Source: Halobacillus salinarum | GTDB lineage: Bacteria; Bacillota; Bacilli; Bacillales; Halobacillaceae | Direction: 5' to 3' | Assembly (NCBI RefSeq): GCF_022919095.1 | Contig: NZ_CP095073.1 | Coordinates: forward strand, 930,001-994,000 | Length of the DNA stretch: 64,000 bases | Shown here: positions 16,477 to 24,687 of the stretch, piece by piece | Numbering within the stretch: position 1 is the stretch's first letter | How the letters are laid out: each line of letters starts with the position of its first letter | Notes under the pieces: model-generated | What the model was told of the DNA's origin: nothing | Database searches by the model: none | The model's input: only the letters and a program-made list of their open reading frames with translations | Translations under genes and position numbers: made by a program

Positions 16477-18462
16477 ATGAAAATCATCAAATTTGCCGTC
16501 TATTATTTACTTGGCCTGGCAGGGATCCTGTTTATTAGTGCTTCGCCTGCTCTGTTTACAAACGGCAGCTTCTTTGAACTATCATCGTACTTCGCCTCGC
16601 TCCAACATCTTTTCACACAAATCGTACAGCCGGACCAGTGGGTCTATCACTTTAAAGGCAGGCCGGTTCCACTGCTTCAATACTTATGGGAGCCCTATAC
16701 ATATTCGATGACGATTTTCTTTTCGGGCATTGTGCTGGGGTTCATTCTCGCCTTACTTCTTTCGCTGGGAACATTTTTTCTTCCCAATTGGGCCAAGCAG
16801 CTTGTCGGCCGATTATTGAATGTGCTCGAAGCTGTTCCGGACCTGCTGCTTGCCTTCTGTTTGCAGCTGTTTGTTGTGTGGTTTTATAAACAAACCTCGC
16901 TTTTGATTCCGTTTGCTTCTGTAGGGCAGGAAAAAGTGTACATGCTTCCGATCATCGCTATTGCTATTCTGCCGATGGTTTCTCTTTACAAGGTGATGCT
17001 GATGCTGATCGATGAAGAGATGACGAAATCATATGTACAAATGGCTAAAAGCAAAGGGATCGAGAAAGGAGACGTGCTCAACGTCCATATTCTCAGGAAC
17101 GTAGTGAAAAGTGCGTTTTATCACTCCAAAATTATTCTCTGGGCGAGCTTATCCAGCCTGTTAATTATTGAATACATCTTTAATATTCATGGGATTACCG
17201 ATGCCTTTATTCAAGATTTCACACCCATTGTTTCCGCAGTCATCCTTTTCATGCTGTTCACCCCGTTCTTTGTGCTTTATCAAGGAACTGAGCTGTTTAT
17301 TTTTAATGACCGCAGCGTGGAACAACACGTGGATTTTAAAATGAACAGCTTTATTGGACAGGGGGCTGTTAAGGCTAATAAAAACAGCTGGAAGCAGGTG
17401 CTGAGTGAAGCAGGAGCCCATTTCAAAAATTGGAAATTCCTGCTCGGGTTTACCGTAATTGGCGGCATTCTTGTGACGAGCATTATTTATACCATGACTG
17501 CTGATCCTTTAATCGATAAGTATTACCATATCTACAACGATGAGCACCGTCTCGTCTCTGCTGCCCCGCACTCGCCAAAATATGTGTTTCTCGGTACCGA
17601 TTCGCTTGGTTTCAGTATTTTTGACGAGCTGCTTGCCGGTGCCAAGTACACGATTTTATTTGCTTTTATCATTGCTTTTCTCCGTATGTTTATCGGCTTT
17701 GTACTTGCGGTTCCGTTTGCTTTTTTTCTCCCGAACCGCCTGCAGCGAGGTATTGAGAAGCTTGTCGACGGCATGCATTTTCTGCCGCAGACCATTATTG
17801 CGTTTATTCTGCTTGCTCCCGTCTTAAGCATGCCGCCCGGGGGATTTACAACGACGATGAGCGAGAGGATTATCTATCAGGGCTTTGTATTAACGCTTGT
17901 CGTAGTTCCGCTCATTGTGACGCTGTTTGGCAATGAAATGAAACTGATTATGAGGCAGGAGTTTGTCATGAGTACCAAGATTCTCGGAGGAAGTTCTCTC
18001 CATCTGTTATGGAAGCATCTTCTTCCGCACTTAAGTGCCCGCATGGGGATCGTATTTGGCCAGCAATTTATCCAGACACTTTTGATTTTTATTCATTTAG
18101 GGGTGTTTTCCTTATTCTTTGGCGGAACGAAGCTGACGCATGGAGGGCTGATGCAGGACCCTCCCAGGTCCATGACCTATGAATGGTCCGGATTGATCGG
18201 TTCAGCAAAGAATTCGCTTATGACTGGGCATTGGTGGCTGATCATTCCAGCTCTTGTTTCCTTTATGATTTTAATCCTGTCCATGCAGCTTATTGTTCAA
18301 GGGATAAAAGAAGTGCAGCAAAAACGCGTCGGGGTTCCGGTTGAACACACCAACTGGCTGAAAAGGCTGCTGCCACAGCGCTCTAAACCAGGCGTTCAGC
18401 CCCATACACCGAAAGAAGGGGATTTTGTTTTTACCCACAGTGAACGTTCAAATACCTTGTAG
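16477..18462 (+). CDS. ABC transporter permease, two peptide-type permease units fused
   Basis: A 661-residue protein containing two DppB/DppC-like permease halves. The first half has its coupling (EAA-type) loop near SYVQMAKSKGIEKGDVLNVH. The second half begins after about residue 320 and carries FVMSTKILGGSSLHLLWKHL. Before the second half, HSPKYVFLGTDSLGFSIF matches the usual DppC lead segment. Normally these halves are separate proteins that form a heterodimer with two ATPases. No ATPase or binding-protein gene lies nearby, so the partners must be elsewhere. Substrate not predictable. Confidence 0.8.
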   Translation: MKIIKFAVYYLLGLAGILFISASPALFTNGSFFELSSYFASLQHLFTQIVQPDQWVYHFKGRPVPLLQYLWEPYTYSMTIFFSGIVLGFILALLLSLGTFFLPNWAKQLVGRLLNVLEAVPDLLLAFCLQLFVVWFYKQTSLLIPFASVGQEKVYMLPIIAIAILPMVSLYKVMLMLIDEEMTKSYVQMAKSKGIEKGDVLNVHILRNVVKSAFYHSKIILWASLSSLLIIEYIFNIHGITDAFIQDFTPIVSAVILFMLFTPFFVLYQGTELFIFNDRSVEQHVDFKMNSFIGQGAVKANKNSWKQVLSEAGAHFKNWKFLLGFTVIGGILVTSIIYTMTADPLIDKYYHIYNDEHRLVSAAPHSPKYVFLGTDSLGFSIFDELLAGAKYTILFAFIIAFLRMFIGFVLAVPFAFFLPNRLQRGIEKLVDGMHFLPQTIIAFILLAPVLSMPPGGFTTTMSERIIYQGFVLTLVVVPLIVTLFGNEMKLIMRQEFVMSTKILGGSSLHLLWKHLLPHLSARMGIVFGQQFIQTLLIFIHLGVFSLFFGGTKLTHGGLMQDPPRSMTYEWSGLIGSAKNSLMTGHWWLIIPALVSFMILILSMQLIVQGIKEVQQKRVGVPVEHTNWLKRLLPQRSKPGVQPHTPKEGDFVFTHSERSNTL

Positions 18463-18496
18463 AAAGAAGGGCTGTTTGTGGGTCGTTTGCTCCGCA

Positions 18497-18700
18497 ATGC
18501 AGTTCATCGTAGAAGGAATTAAGAATGTACAGCAGGCAAAAGTAGGAGTTCTAACAGTAGAAAAAAAGCATTGGATAGAACGATTAAAGAAGCGGAGAAG
18601 AGGATTAAATACAAAAAATGGCGAATGGACCACCAATGGTTCTGCCTTTGTGAATACTAAAAAACAGGTCACCGCCATGAAAAGGAGTGGGGATAAGTGA
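18497..18700 (+). pseudogene. C-terminal remnant of a second fused permease
   Basis: A 67-residue frame starting at ATG 18497 (MQFIVEGIKNVQQAKVGVLT) closely resembles the last 59 residues of the preceding permease (MQLIVQGIKEVQQKRVGVPV), with similar spacing to a Trp and a basic segment. It carries no membrane domain, so it is best read as the tail of a tandem duplicate whose body was deleted. Its TGA overlaps the GTG start of the next gene (GTGA), so it may still be translated. Codon-frame integrity suggests recent decay or a retained short peptide. Confidence 0.6.
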
Positions 18701-19275
18701 AGTGGGATACGATACCAGTGCTGACAACGGAAAACTATCAACTCCGTGGATTGAATATATGTGATGCTCAAGAACTGCTCGCTTTTATGGGAGATAAGGA
18801 AACAATGAAATTTATTACGCCTCATCCTGTTGAAACATTGGAAGACATGAATGAGTATATTGAGCAGCGAATTCATCAGTTTTATGGCGAAAAAGAAATT
18901 CCGTGGGTCATTATGGATCAGGAAAAGGTCATCGGCTTTTTCCGGCTTCACAAGCTTCATTTCTGGCACAGAAAAGCAGAAATGGGAGCGATCATACATC
19001 CGGATCACCAAAATAAAGGCGTGATGAGTGAAGTGTTCGCGTGCATCCTTCCGTTTGTATTTGAAGACCTTGAGTTAAACCGTCTGGTCGGCGACATTTT
19101 TTCGGGGAACGCCCATTCCCGCCGCCTGCTCGAGAAATATGGATTCAAGGAAGAGGGAAGGTTTCGGGAAACGGATTTTGACGGCAGTGAATTTCACGAT
19201 ACGGTCGTTTTTTCATTATTAAAACAGGAATTCTCAGCGTTAAACAAACGTTTGATTAAGGAGGGTAAATCCTAA
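18697..19275 (+). CDS. GNAT-family acetyltransferase (RimJ/RimL type)
   Basis: A 192-residue protein with the RimJ/RimL-like pattern: the early motif LRGLNICDAQELLAFMGDKE, the acetyl-CoA-binding region MGAIIHPDHQNKGVMSEVF (about 103-121), and SRRLLEKYGFKEEGRFRE near the C terminus. The start is GTG 18697, preceded by AAAAGGAG and overlapping the previous frame. It overlaps the following VOC gene by one base (TAATG). The target is unknown. Confidence 0.82.
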   Translation: MKWDTIPVLTTENYQLRGLNICDAQELLAFMGDKETMKFITPHPVETLEDMNEYIEQRIHQFYGEKEIPWVIMDQEKVIGFFRLHKLHFWHRKAEMGAIIHPDHQNKGVMSEVFACILPFVFEDLELNRLVGDIFSGNAHSRRLLEKYGFKEEGRFRETDFDGSEFHDTVVFSLLKQEFSALNKRLIKEGKS

Positions 19276-19622
19276 TGGAAACGAGTCTTGGACACGTACG
19301 TGCCAACGTGAAGAACTTACAGAAAGCAATCGGTTGGTACGAAACTCATTTAGGTTTTAAAGTGGAAGCTTTGTGGCCGCCTGAGAAGCCGAATTATGCT
19401 CATTTTGAAAAAGGAAACGGCGCGATCTTTGCGATTATGGAGCATCCGGACTATCCCTCCCCTGGCCGGTTCAATTTTTATATCGACGACGTGAACGAGC
19501 TTTGGAAGGAGCTTAAGGCACGAGTAACCGTTGTCGAAGAGCTGTTTGACACGGAATATGGCTCTACAAAGTTTACGATCGCTGATTTAGATGGCAATGA
19601 ACTAGGTTTTATCCAGGCGTGA
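19275..19622 (+). CDS. VOC-superfamily (glyoxalase/bleomycin resistance-like) protein
   Basis: A 115-residue single-domain protein with the paired beta-alpha-beta-beta-beta layout of the vicinal oxygen chelate fold: LGHVRANVKNLQKAIGWYE at the N terminus and FTIADLDGNELGFIQA at the C terminus. The usual metal ligands appear only in part, so an enzyme activity cannot be assigned. The start overlaps the stop of the preceding acetyltransferase gene, and the two are probably co-transcribed. Confidence 0.8.
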   Translation: METSLGHVRANVKNLQKAIGWYETHLGFKVEALWPPEKPNYAHFEKGNGAIFAIMEHPDYPSPGRFNFYIDDVNELWKELKARVTVVEELFDTEYGSTKFTIADLDGNELGFIQA

Positions 19623-19630
19623 AGGCAGAC

Positions 19631-19667
19631 AAAAGACCCTGAGCAATAAGAGAGCTCAGGGTCTTTT
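19631..19667. terminator. Bidirectional terminator between the VOC gene and ywhB
   Basis: A 14-bp stem AAAAGACCCTGAGC with GCTCAGGGTCTTTT lies between convergent genes. Confidence 0.75.
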
Positions 19668-19684
19668 GCTGCCTAGCTATGTGT

Positions 19685-19867
19685 TCAATCGATAAGTCGT
19701 TGACCTGCGACACCGTAGTTGCTTTTTGACATTTCCTCAATCACTACAGTCACCGCTGATTTACTAGCGCCCGTTGTTTCCGTTACGGCGTTAGTCACTT
19801 CTTCAATTAAGGCTTTTTTCTGTTTGTCTGTGCGCCCTTCCAGCATTTGAACTGTCACAATAGGCAT
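19685..19867 (-). CDS. ywhB: 4-oxalocrotonate tautomerase-family protein YwhB
   Basis: A 60-residue tautomerase subunit. The catalytic N-terminal Pro is present after Met removal (MPIVTVQMLEGRT), followed by KKALIEEVTNAVTETTG and VVIEEM, the usual family pattern. Such proteins form hexamers and interconvert keto-enol acids; the biological substrate in Bacillus is not known. A GGGGAGG site lies upstream of ATG 19867. It stands alone, divergent from ywhD; the B. subtilis neighbour ywhC is absent here. Confidence 0.9.
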   Translation of the reverse strand: MPIVTVQMLEGRTDKQKKALIEEVTNAVTETTGASKSAVTVVIEEMSKSNYGVAGQRLID

Positions 19868-20042
19868 GTCACGACCTCCCCTTTTATATGTATAGATCGA
19901 TCATTACTTTATTCGCCATGTTCGGCCAAAATCCTTCTTTCGAGACAAAAATTTTCCTGCTGCCCTGCTCTACGCTGAAAACCAGCAAGTGCATATGTTA
20001 AAATGAGAACAATAGAAAGGCCAAAAGGAGGACATTGCGAGC

Positions 20043-20582
20043 ATGAAGGAATTTGATCAATTTAAAAATAAAGAAGATCGTGATAAGAAGAAAAACCAGT
20101 TTACAATTATTAAAGATGACTCCACGGACGGTCATGGCGGCTATGGGGTCGGTTCCATCAGCCTGGAGAATATGACACCGGTCATTGTTGATCCAAACGA
20201 AGGCGAGGCCTTTGTCGATATGGGCGCCCTGCACGCCCGAAGTAAAGTGGAAAAACGCATTAAGTTTCTTTCGGATAAAGCGGAAGTTCCGAATGGCAAG
20301 CTTTATTGGATTGGCTGGGTAACCGTGGATTATCGTGAAGGGAATCCTTGTTATTACGGGGTAGCCTGCAGTGAGCTCCGCGTGGACCGTTCAATTAAGC
20401 GCGGCTACAAGCGGATGCCTGAGCATGTCAACCATATGGATAAATCGATGAAAGGCCGCTTTGTCGTTGACCATATGGACGATGTTTCAAAGAAAATTTT
20501 AGGAGAATACTTGCGTGACTTTAAACCTGAACTTTGGGAAAATACGGCTCAGGAATTAAAAGACTCGTTAGGTGTGCATTAG
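20043..20582 (+). CDS. ywhD: YwhD family protein, unknown function
   Basis: A 179-residue soluble protein matching the YwhD family, with a conserved middle (VIVDPNEGEAFVDMGALHARS) and C-terminal half (KRMPEHVNHMDKSMKGRFVVD). The N terminus is strongly charged. No function is established. An AAAGGAGG ribosome binding site lies about 10 bases before the ATG. The position between ywhB and pbpG agrees with B. subtilis order. Confidence 0.88.
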   Translation: MKEFDQFKNKEDRDKKKNQFTIIKDDSTDGHGGYGVGSISLENMTPVIVDPNEGEAFVDMGALHARSKVEKRIKFLSDKAEVPNGKLYWIGWVTVDYREGNPCYYGVACSELRVDRSIKRGYKRMPEHVNHMDKSMKGRFVVDHMDDVSKKILGEYLRDFKPELWENTAQELKDSLGVH

Positions 20583-20694
20583 CACTATTTACCGAATGAA
20601 TGAAGGCTGTTGGGAGTAATATCCCAGCAGCCTGTTTAACGCTCAATTTCAACTAGATTCCTATAAGTTCATTTAATAATCCTGAAAATTCCAG

Positions 20695-20722
20695 TTTACG
20701 GTTCGCTTCTTTATGGTACAAT
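20695..20722 (+). promoter_or_regulatory. Candidate sigma-A promoter of the yolD-like gene
   Basis: TTTACG (20695) and TACAAT (20717) are 16 bases apart; TGG before the -10 resembles an extended -10. Confidence 0.55.
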
Positions 20723-20723
20723 A

Positions 20724-20737
20724 AGAACAAACGTTCG
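20724..20737 (+). promoter_or_regulatory. LexA (DinR) SOS box
   Basis: AGAACAAACGTTCG matches the Bacillus LexA consensus CGAAC-N4-GTTCG at all fixed positions but the first. It sits just after the -10 box, over the expected transcription start, so LexA binding would block transcription. Confidence 0.75.
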
Positions 20738-20756
20738 TATTAAAGGAGGATCATCT

Positions 20757-21098
20757 ATGGACAGCAGTAATCGTGACCGCGGGTCGATTAAATGGACATC
20801 ACTAATGCTTCCAGAGCACGTTGAAATGATCAAAAAGCTTTGGAAAGAAGATGAACGCGTGGAGAAAGGGATCATGGATGAACAGAAAGCCATTGAAATT
20901 GATTTTATTTTACAGCGCGCCTTGCATGATGACTTAACAGTACGAGTGAAGGTATATAATGGATTTGATTATGATGAAATAGAAATGAAAATGGAATACA
21001 TCAATAAGATGGATCGGAAAATCTTCGGTGTCGACTGGCTGACGAAGGAAAAAGTGGCTTTTCAGCTTGAGGAAATTTCGGACATTTCGATTGTTTGA
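20757..21098 (+). CDS. YolD-like family protein, probably SOS-induced
   Basis: A 113-residue protein of the YolD-like family. It shows the typical start DRGSIKWTSLMLPEHVEMIK and the C-terminal part YINKMDRKIFGVDWLTKEKVAFQLEEISDI. In Bacillus such genes usually precede a Y-family DNA polymerase (yqjW or uvrX); here no polymerase gene follows. A LexA box over the promoter start supports DNA-damage induction. AAAGGAGG lies 7 bases before the ATG. The molecular function of the family is not known. Confidence 0.85.
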   Translation: MDSSNRDRGSIKWTSLMLPEHVEMIKKLWKEDERVEKGIMDEQKAIEIDFILQRALHDDLTVRVKVYNGFDYDEIEMKMEYINKMDRKIFGVDWLTKEKVAFQLEEISDISIV

Positions 21099-21154
21099 AA
21101 AAACATGTTCACAAAATGTTCACATCTAATGTTGGAATTTTTAGAATACGTTGC

Positions 21155-21184
21155 TTGACGACCATCCATTCGTGGTAATATATT
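21155..21184 (+). promoter_or_regulatory. Candidate promoter of an orphan short transcript
   Basis: TTGACG (21155-21160) is followed by TAATATATT (21176-21184), giving -10 spacings of 15 or 18 bases. No gene follows; a strong terminator lies about 35 bases beyond the predicted start. Confidence 0.4.
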
Positions 21185-21189
21185 AGGTA

Positions 21190-21258
21190 TCACATGGACC
21201 ATACATGTATTACTAGGACAGAAAAAACGACCGGCACACCACCGGTCGTTTTTTCTGT
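21190..21258 (+). ncRNA. Candidate small RNA between yolD and the repeat element
   Basis: A roughly 65-base unit runs from the start predicted by the 21155 promoter to the terminator at 21218-21258. It contains no believable open frame. It could be a stand-alone small RNA, or the terminator may only end yolD transcription; sequence alone does not decide. Confidence 0.3.
21218..21258 (+). terminator. Strong terminator after yolD / orphan promoter
   Basis: AGAAAAAACGACCGG pairs perfectly with CCGGTCGTTTTTTCT around a 7-base loop. The A and T tracts allow termination in both directions. Confidence 0.88.
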
Positions 21259-21458
21259 CTTCTTCCTTAAAAGGAAGTTCTATGTTGAATGTGGTGGAAA
21301 AGGAAGAGGGAATATTCCTGCTGGCTAAGAGAAACTATAGGGAAGGGAGAAATACCTTAGCTGAAACAGTGGAGCTTTCCTTTGCACTAGACAAGACTAT
21401 GAGCCATTAGATAAAAGGATTGCCGATTAAAGAAAAAATCAGAAAGCCTATCTATGGC

Positions 21459-21582
21459 AAAAAGGGTGGCGGGAAATGTGAGACTCCTGCAGGAGTACAA
21501 GACAGGGTGTGGCCCCGCAGGTCGCAGACCGAGGAGACACACCGTCGCCTGCGGAAAGCGAGCGTTTTCCGCCACCCTTTTC
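21459..21582. repeat. Dispersed structured repeat, copy C
   Basis: An element of about 124 bases. Outer arms AAAAGGGTGGCGGGAAA and TTTTCCGCCACCCTTTT pair at 16 of 17 positions. Further in, TGCAGG pairs with CCTGCG, GGTGTG with CACACC, and an apical hairpin GGTC-GCA-GACC closes it. Family words are GACTCCTGCAGGA, GACAGGG, CCCCGCAG, GAGGAGAC and TCGCCTGCGGAAAGCGAG. It lies between yolD and pbpG and carries no transposase. The rest of the gap (21259-21458) shows no supported feature. Confidence 0.8.
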
Positions 21583-21603
21583 ACCTCCTCATCCTCAGAT
21601 TAC

Positions 21604-21632
21604 AAAAAAGGAACTTCCGATTGGAAGTTCCA
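21604..21632 (-). terminator. Terminator of pbpG
   Basis: On the minus strand GGAACTTCC pairs with GGAAGTTCC around a 4-base loop and is followed by six T. Confidence 0.88.
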
Positions 21633-21641
21633 CATTTTTAT

Positions 21642-23695
21642 TTAGAAGAACCAGTCCACAATCCCCTTGAACCATGGATCATGCTTGAACTGCTTCTCAA
21701 TTTCCTCTTTCAGCTTGCTTTCATTCCCACCACACGTCTCTTTCGGAATATCTTTTTTCTCCAAATAAACAAGCCGTTCCTTCGGACAATTCGGACCAGA
21801 AAGCTTACCCGTTTCCGGATCGATATAGACCCCCTTCACCCCGGGAGTAGGGGTAAAAGCAGCGTTAGGAAGCGGTTTATGGATATCTTCCATCGTATCC
21901 GCCCATACTTCTTTCGGAATCTGGTGATCAGCTGTTTTCGTGAGCGGCTTGCTGCCATCGTCAAACCCCGTCCATACACCTGTGACGTATTGCGGGCTGA
22001 AGCCGATCATCCAGCTGTCGTAATCGGTCGTTCCGGACTTGCCGCCATACATCCGCGTCAGGCGGTTGGCAATGGTCGAGCCGGTAACGCTCATATATCC
22101 GTCCAAGGAAGAATCGAACATCCCGGTCATCATGTGAGTGACTTCAAAAGCGCGGTCGGGATCGATTTTATCGTCTTCTTTGTACACAGGCTTGAATTCG
22201 TACAGCACATTGTCATGACGGTCAGTAATTTTATCAACCGTATGAGCATGAATGGATTCTGTACCGGCTACCATTCTTCCGTAGGCGCTGACCATATCGT
22301 ATAAAGAAATCGAAGCAGTCCCGAGAGCCAGAGAAGGCACGGAAGGCAGCTTTCCGGATACGCCAAACGTGTGCAGTGTTTTTACCAGGTTCTCCGGACC
22401 GATTTTTAAGTTGGTTTTTACGGCATATATGTTGTCGGATAAAGCGAGCGCTTGGGCCATTGTAATCGCCTTGTCGGCATAGTAGTTGTTGTAGTTCGTC
22501 GGAGCATACACCTTGCCATCCTTCAAATCAAAGGTCGTCGGTTTACTAACCTGCATTGTCACGGGAGAAAATCCTTTATCAAGGGCCGCATAATAAAGAA
22601 ATGGCTTAATGGTTGACCCGACCATCCGCTTTGCTTGAGTTGCCCGGTTGTACGAACTCTCCTCATAATCCCGGCCCCGGCAAGCGCAGTTACTGCACCG
22701 GTATGACTGTCCATGACGACAGCAGCTGTCTGGACTTTCGTTTGGTCTGTAATTTCTTTGGACATCGCTTTGTCCAGATCCTTCTGGTGATCCTGTACTA
22801 AAGTGGTGTAAATATGATACCCGCCGGTTCTGAGCTCTTCTTTTGAAATGTTCAACAGACCGGCGGCTTCCTTCACGACTTGGTCCTGGAAGTACGGAGC
22901 AATATCTTTATGATTGGTTTCTTTTTTCCCAGTATAATTCAGCGAAGCGACCGCAGCATCAGCTTCTTCTGAGGTGTTAATATAGCCGTTTTCCTTCATT
23001 TCGGAAAGAACCTTCTCCTGGCGTTCTTCGGCATTCTGTTCATTCGCGAACGGAGAATAATAGCTTGGTCCTTTTGGAATCCCGGCAAGCATAGAAGCTT
23101 CCGCAAGATTCAAATCCTGCGCGTGTTTATCAAAATAATAACGGCTGGCAGCCTCGATTCCATAAGCCCCGTGTCCATAATAAATCGTGTTCAAATACCC
23201 TTCTAAAATCTCATCTTTTTTATAAAATAATTCCAGCCGCACGGCATAAAGAGCTTCGGTCAGCTTTCTCGACAGCGTTTTGTCCTGGGAAAGGTAGAGA
23301 TTTTTCGCGTACTGCTGCGTAATCGTACTCGCTCCTTCAACCATGCTCAACGTTTTTAAATCAGTAAGTGCAGCAGAAGCCATCCGCCGCACGTCAAAGC
23401 CGAAGTGGTCATAAAACCGGTGGTCTTCAATCGCTAGAGTCGCATCGATGATCGATTCCGGCATGTCCTCTTTTTTGATCCAATACCGTTCTTCGGCCCC
23501 ATGGTCTTCGCCAATGACCGACCCGTCCTTGCTGTAATAGAGTGTATTCTGCTCAGTCATAAGCGATGGCGGTCCGAGTGCAATGGCGTAGCCCAGCAGC
23601 CCGGCAGCAGCAATGGCACCGAGTACAGCTGCGAGCACGGCGAGCTTCAGGCCTCGTTTGGCCCATCTGAATGTAAAACGGATAAATAATATCAT
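21642..23695 (-). pseudogene. pbpG: Class A penicillin-binding protein PbpG, interrupted by a -1 frameshift
   Basis: The two overlapping frames form one bifunctional PBP of about 684 residues. The first (from ATG 23695) has an N-terminal membrane helix and the glycosyltransferase domain (EDHRFYDHFGFD, GASTITQQYAKNLYLS). It goes out of frame after TGAVTALAG. The second frame carries the whole transpeptidase domain: GSTIKPF (SxxK), LSDN (SxN) and GKSGTT (KTG). One extra base in the four-C run at 22675-22678 restores LAGGRDYEESSYNRAT. The position next to speE-speB matches B. subtilis pbpG, a sporulation-linked PBP. Sequencing error or true inactivation cannot be separated here. Confidence 0.88.
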
Positions 23696-23847
23696 GGCTC
23701 TATACTCCTGCCTGTAAAGAATTCAATAAGATTGCTATTATTATGGATAAATAGTTAGTAAAATAAACGTATTGTTGCTTTTTACTGGATTAGAAATTAT
23801 GATTTCTAAGGCTTCATGATTTTACTTAACCGGAAGGGGAATAAAAG

Positions 23848-24687
23848 ATGGCTACATGGTTTACAGAAAAACAGACGGAGAGCTTTGGCATTACTGCTAA
23901 AATCAACCGGTCTTTGCATAAAGAACAAACCGATTTTCAAAACCTGGAAATGTTAGAAACCGAAGAGTGGGGCAATATGCTTGTGCTTGATGATATGGTG
24001 ATGACGACGGAAAAGGATGAATTTGTCTACCATGAAATGATGGCTCACGTTCCGCTGTTCACCCACCCGAGTCCGAAAGAGGTGCTCGTTGTCGGTGGAG
24101 GTGATGGCGGTGTGATTCGTGAAGTGCTGAAGCATCCGAGTGTCAAGCAGGCGACGCTTGTTGAGATTGACGGGAAAGTCATAGAATATTCGAAGCAATA
24201 TCTGCCGAGTATTGCTGGAGCGCTTGAAGATGAGCGGGTGGCCGTAAAAGTCGAAGACGGATTTATGCATATCGCAGAAAGTGAACGGAAATATGATGTG
24301 ATTATGGTCGATTCAACCGAACCGGTGGGGCCGGCTGTTCAGCTGTTTTCCAAAGGCTTTTATGAAGGAATCGCAAAAGCACTGAAGGAAGATGGCATCT
24401 TCGTTGCACAAACGGACAACCCTTGGTTTAAGAGCGATCTGATCCGTCAGGTGTACAGCGATGTAAAAGAAACGTTCCCGATTACAAAAGTGTACACGGC
24501 TAATATCCCGACTTATCCAAGTGGTCTGTGGACGTTTACGATGGGAAGCAAAATTTATGACCCCCTTCAAGTGGCTGAAGATCGCTTCCACGACATCGAG
24601 ACGAACTATTATACGAAAGAGCTGCATACCGCATCCTTTGCGCTGCCGAAATTCGTTAAAGATTTAACGGAGGGTGAAGGGCGATGA
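23848..24687 (+). CDS. speE: Spermidine synthase (polyamine aminopropyltransferase)
   Basis: Transfers the aminopropyl group of decarboxylated S-adenosylmethionine to putrescine, giving spermidine. The 279-residue protein has [19 protein letters not shown]-type substrate-side residues, the nucleotide-binding glycine motif [18 protein letters not shown], and the catalytic Asp region [24 protein letters not shown] site lies upstream of ATG 23848. It overlaps speB by 4 bases (ATGA). Confidence 0.95.
   Translation: MATWFTEKQTESFGITAKINRSLHKEQTDFQNLEMLETEEWGNMLVLDDMVMTTEKDEFVYHEMMAHVPLFTHPSPKEVLVVGGGDGGVIREVLKHPSVKQATLVEIDGKVIEYSKQYLPSIAGALEDERVAVKVEDGFMHIAESERKYDVIMVDSTEPVGPAVQLFSKGFYEGIAKALKEDGIFVAQTDNPWFKSDLIRQVYSDVKETFPITKVYTANIPTYPSGLWTFTMGSKIYDPLQVAEDRFHDIETNYYTKELHTASFALPKFVKDLTEGEGR

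Noticed and set aside
21420-22304. 294-codon plus-strand frame crossing the repeat and the end of pbpG
   Set aside because: It joins a non-coding repeat to the antisense of a conserved penicillin-binding domain; not a plausible protein.
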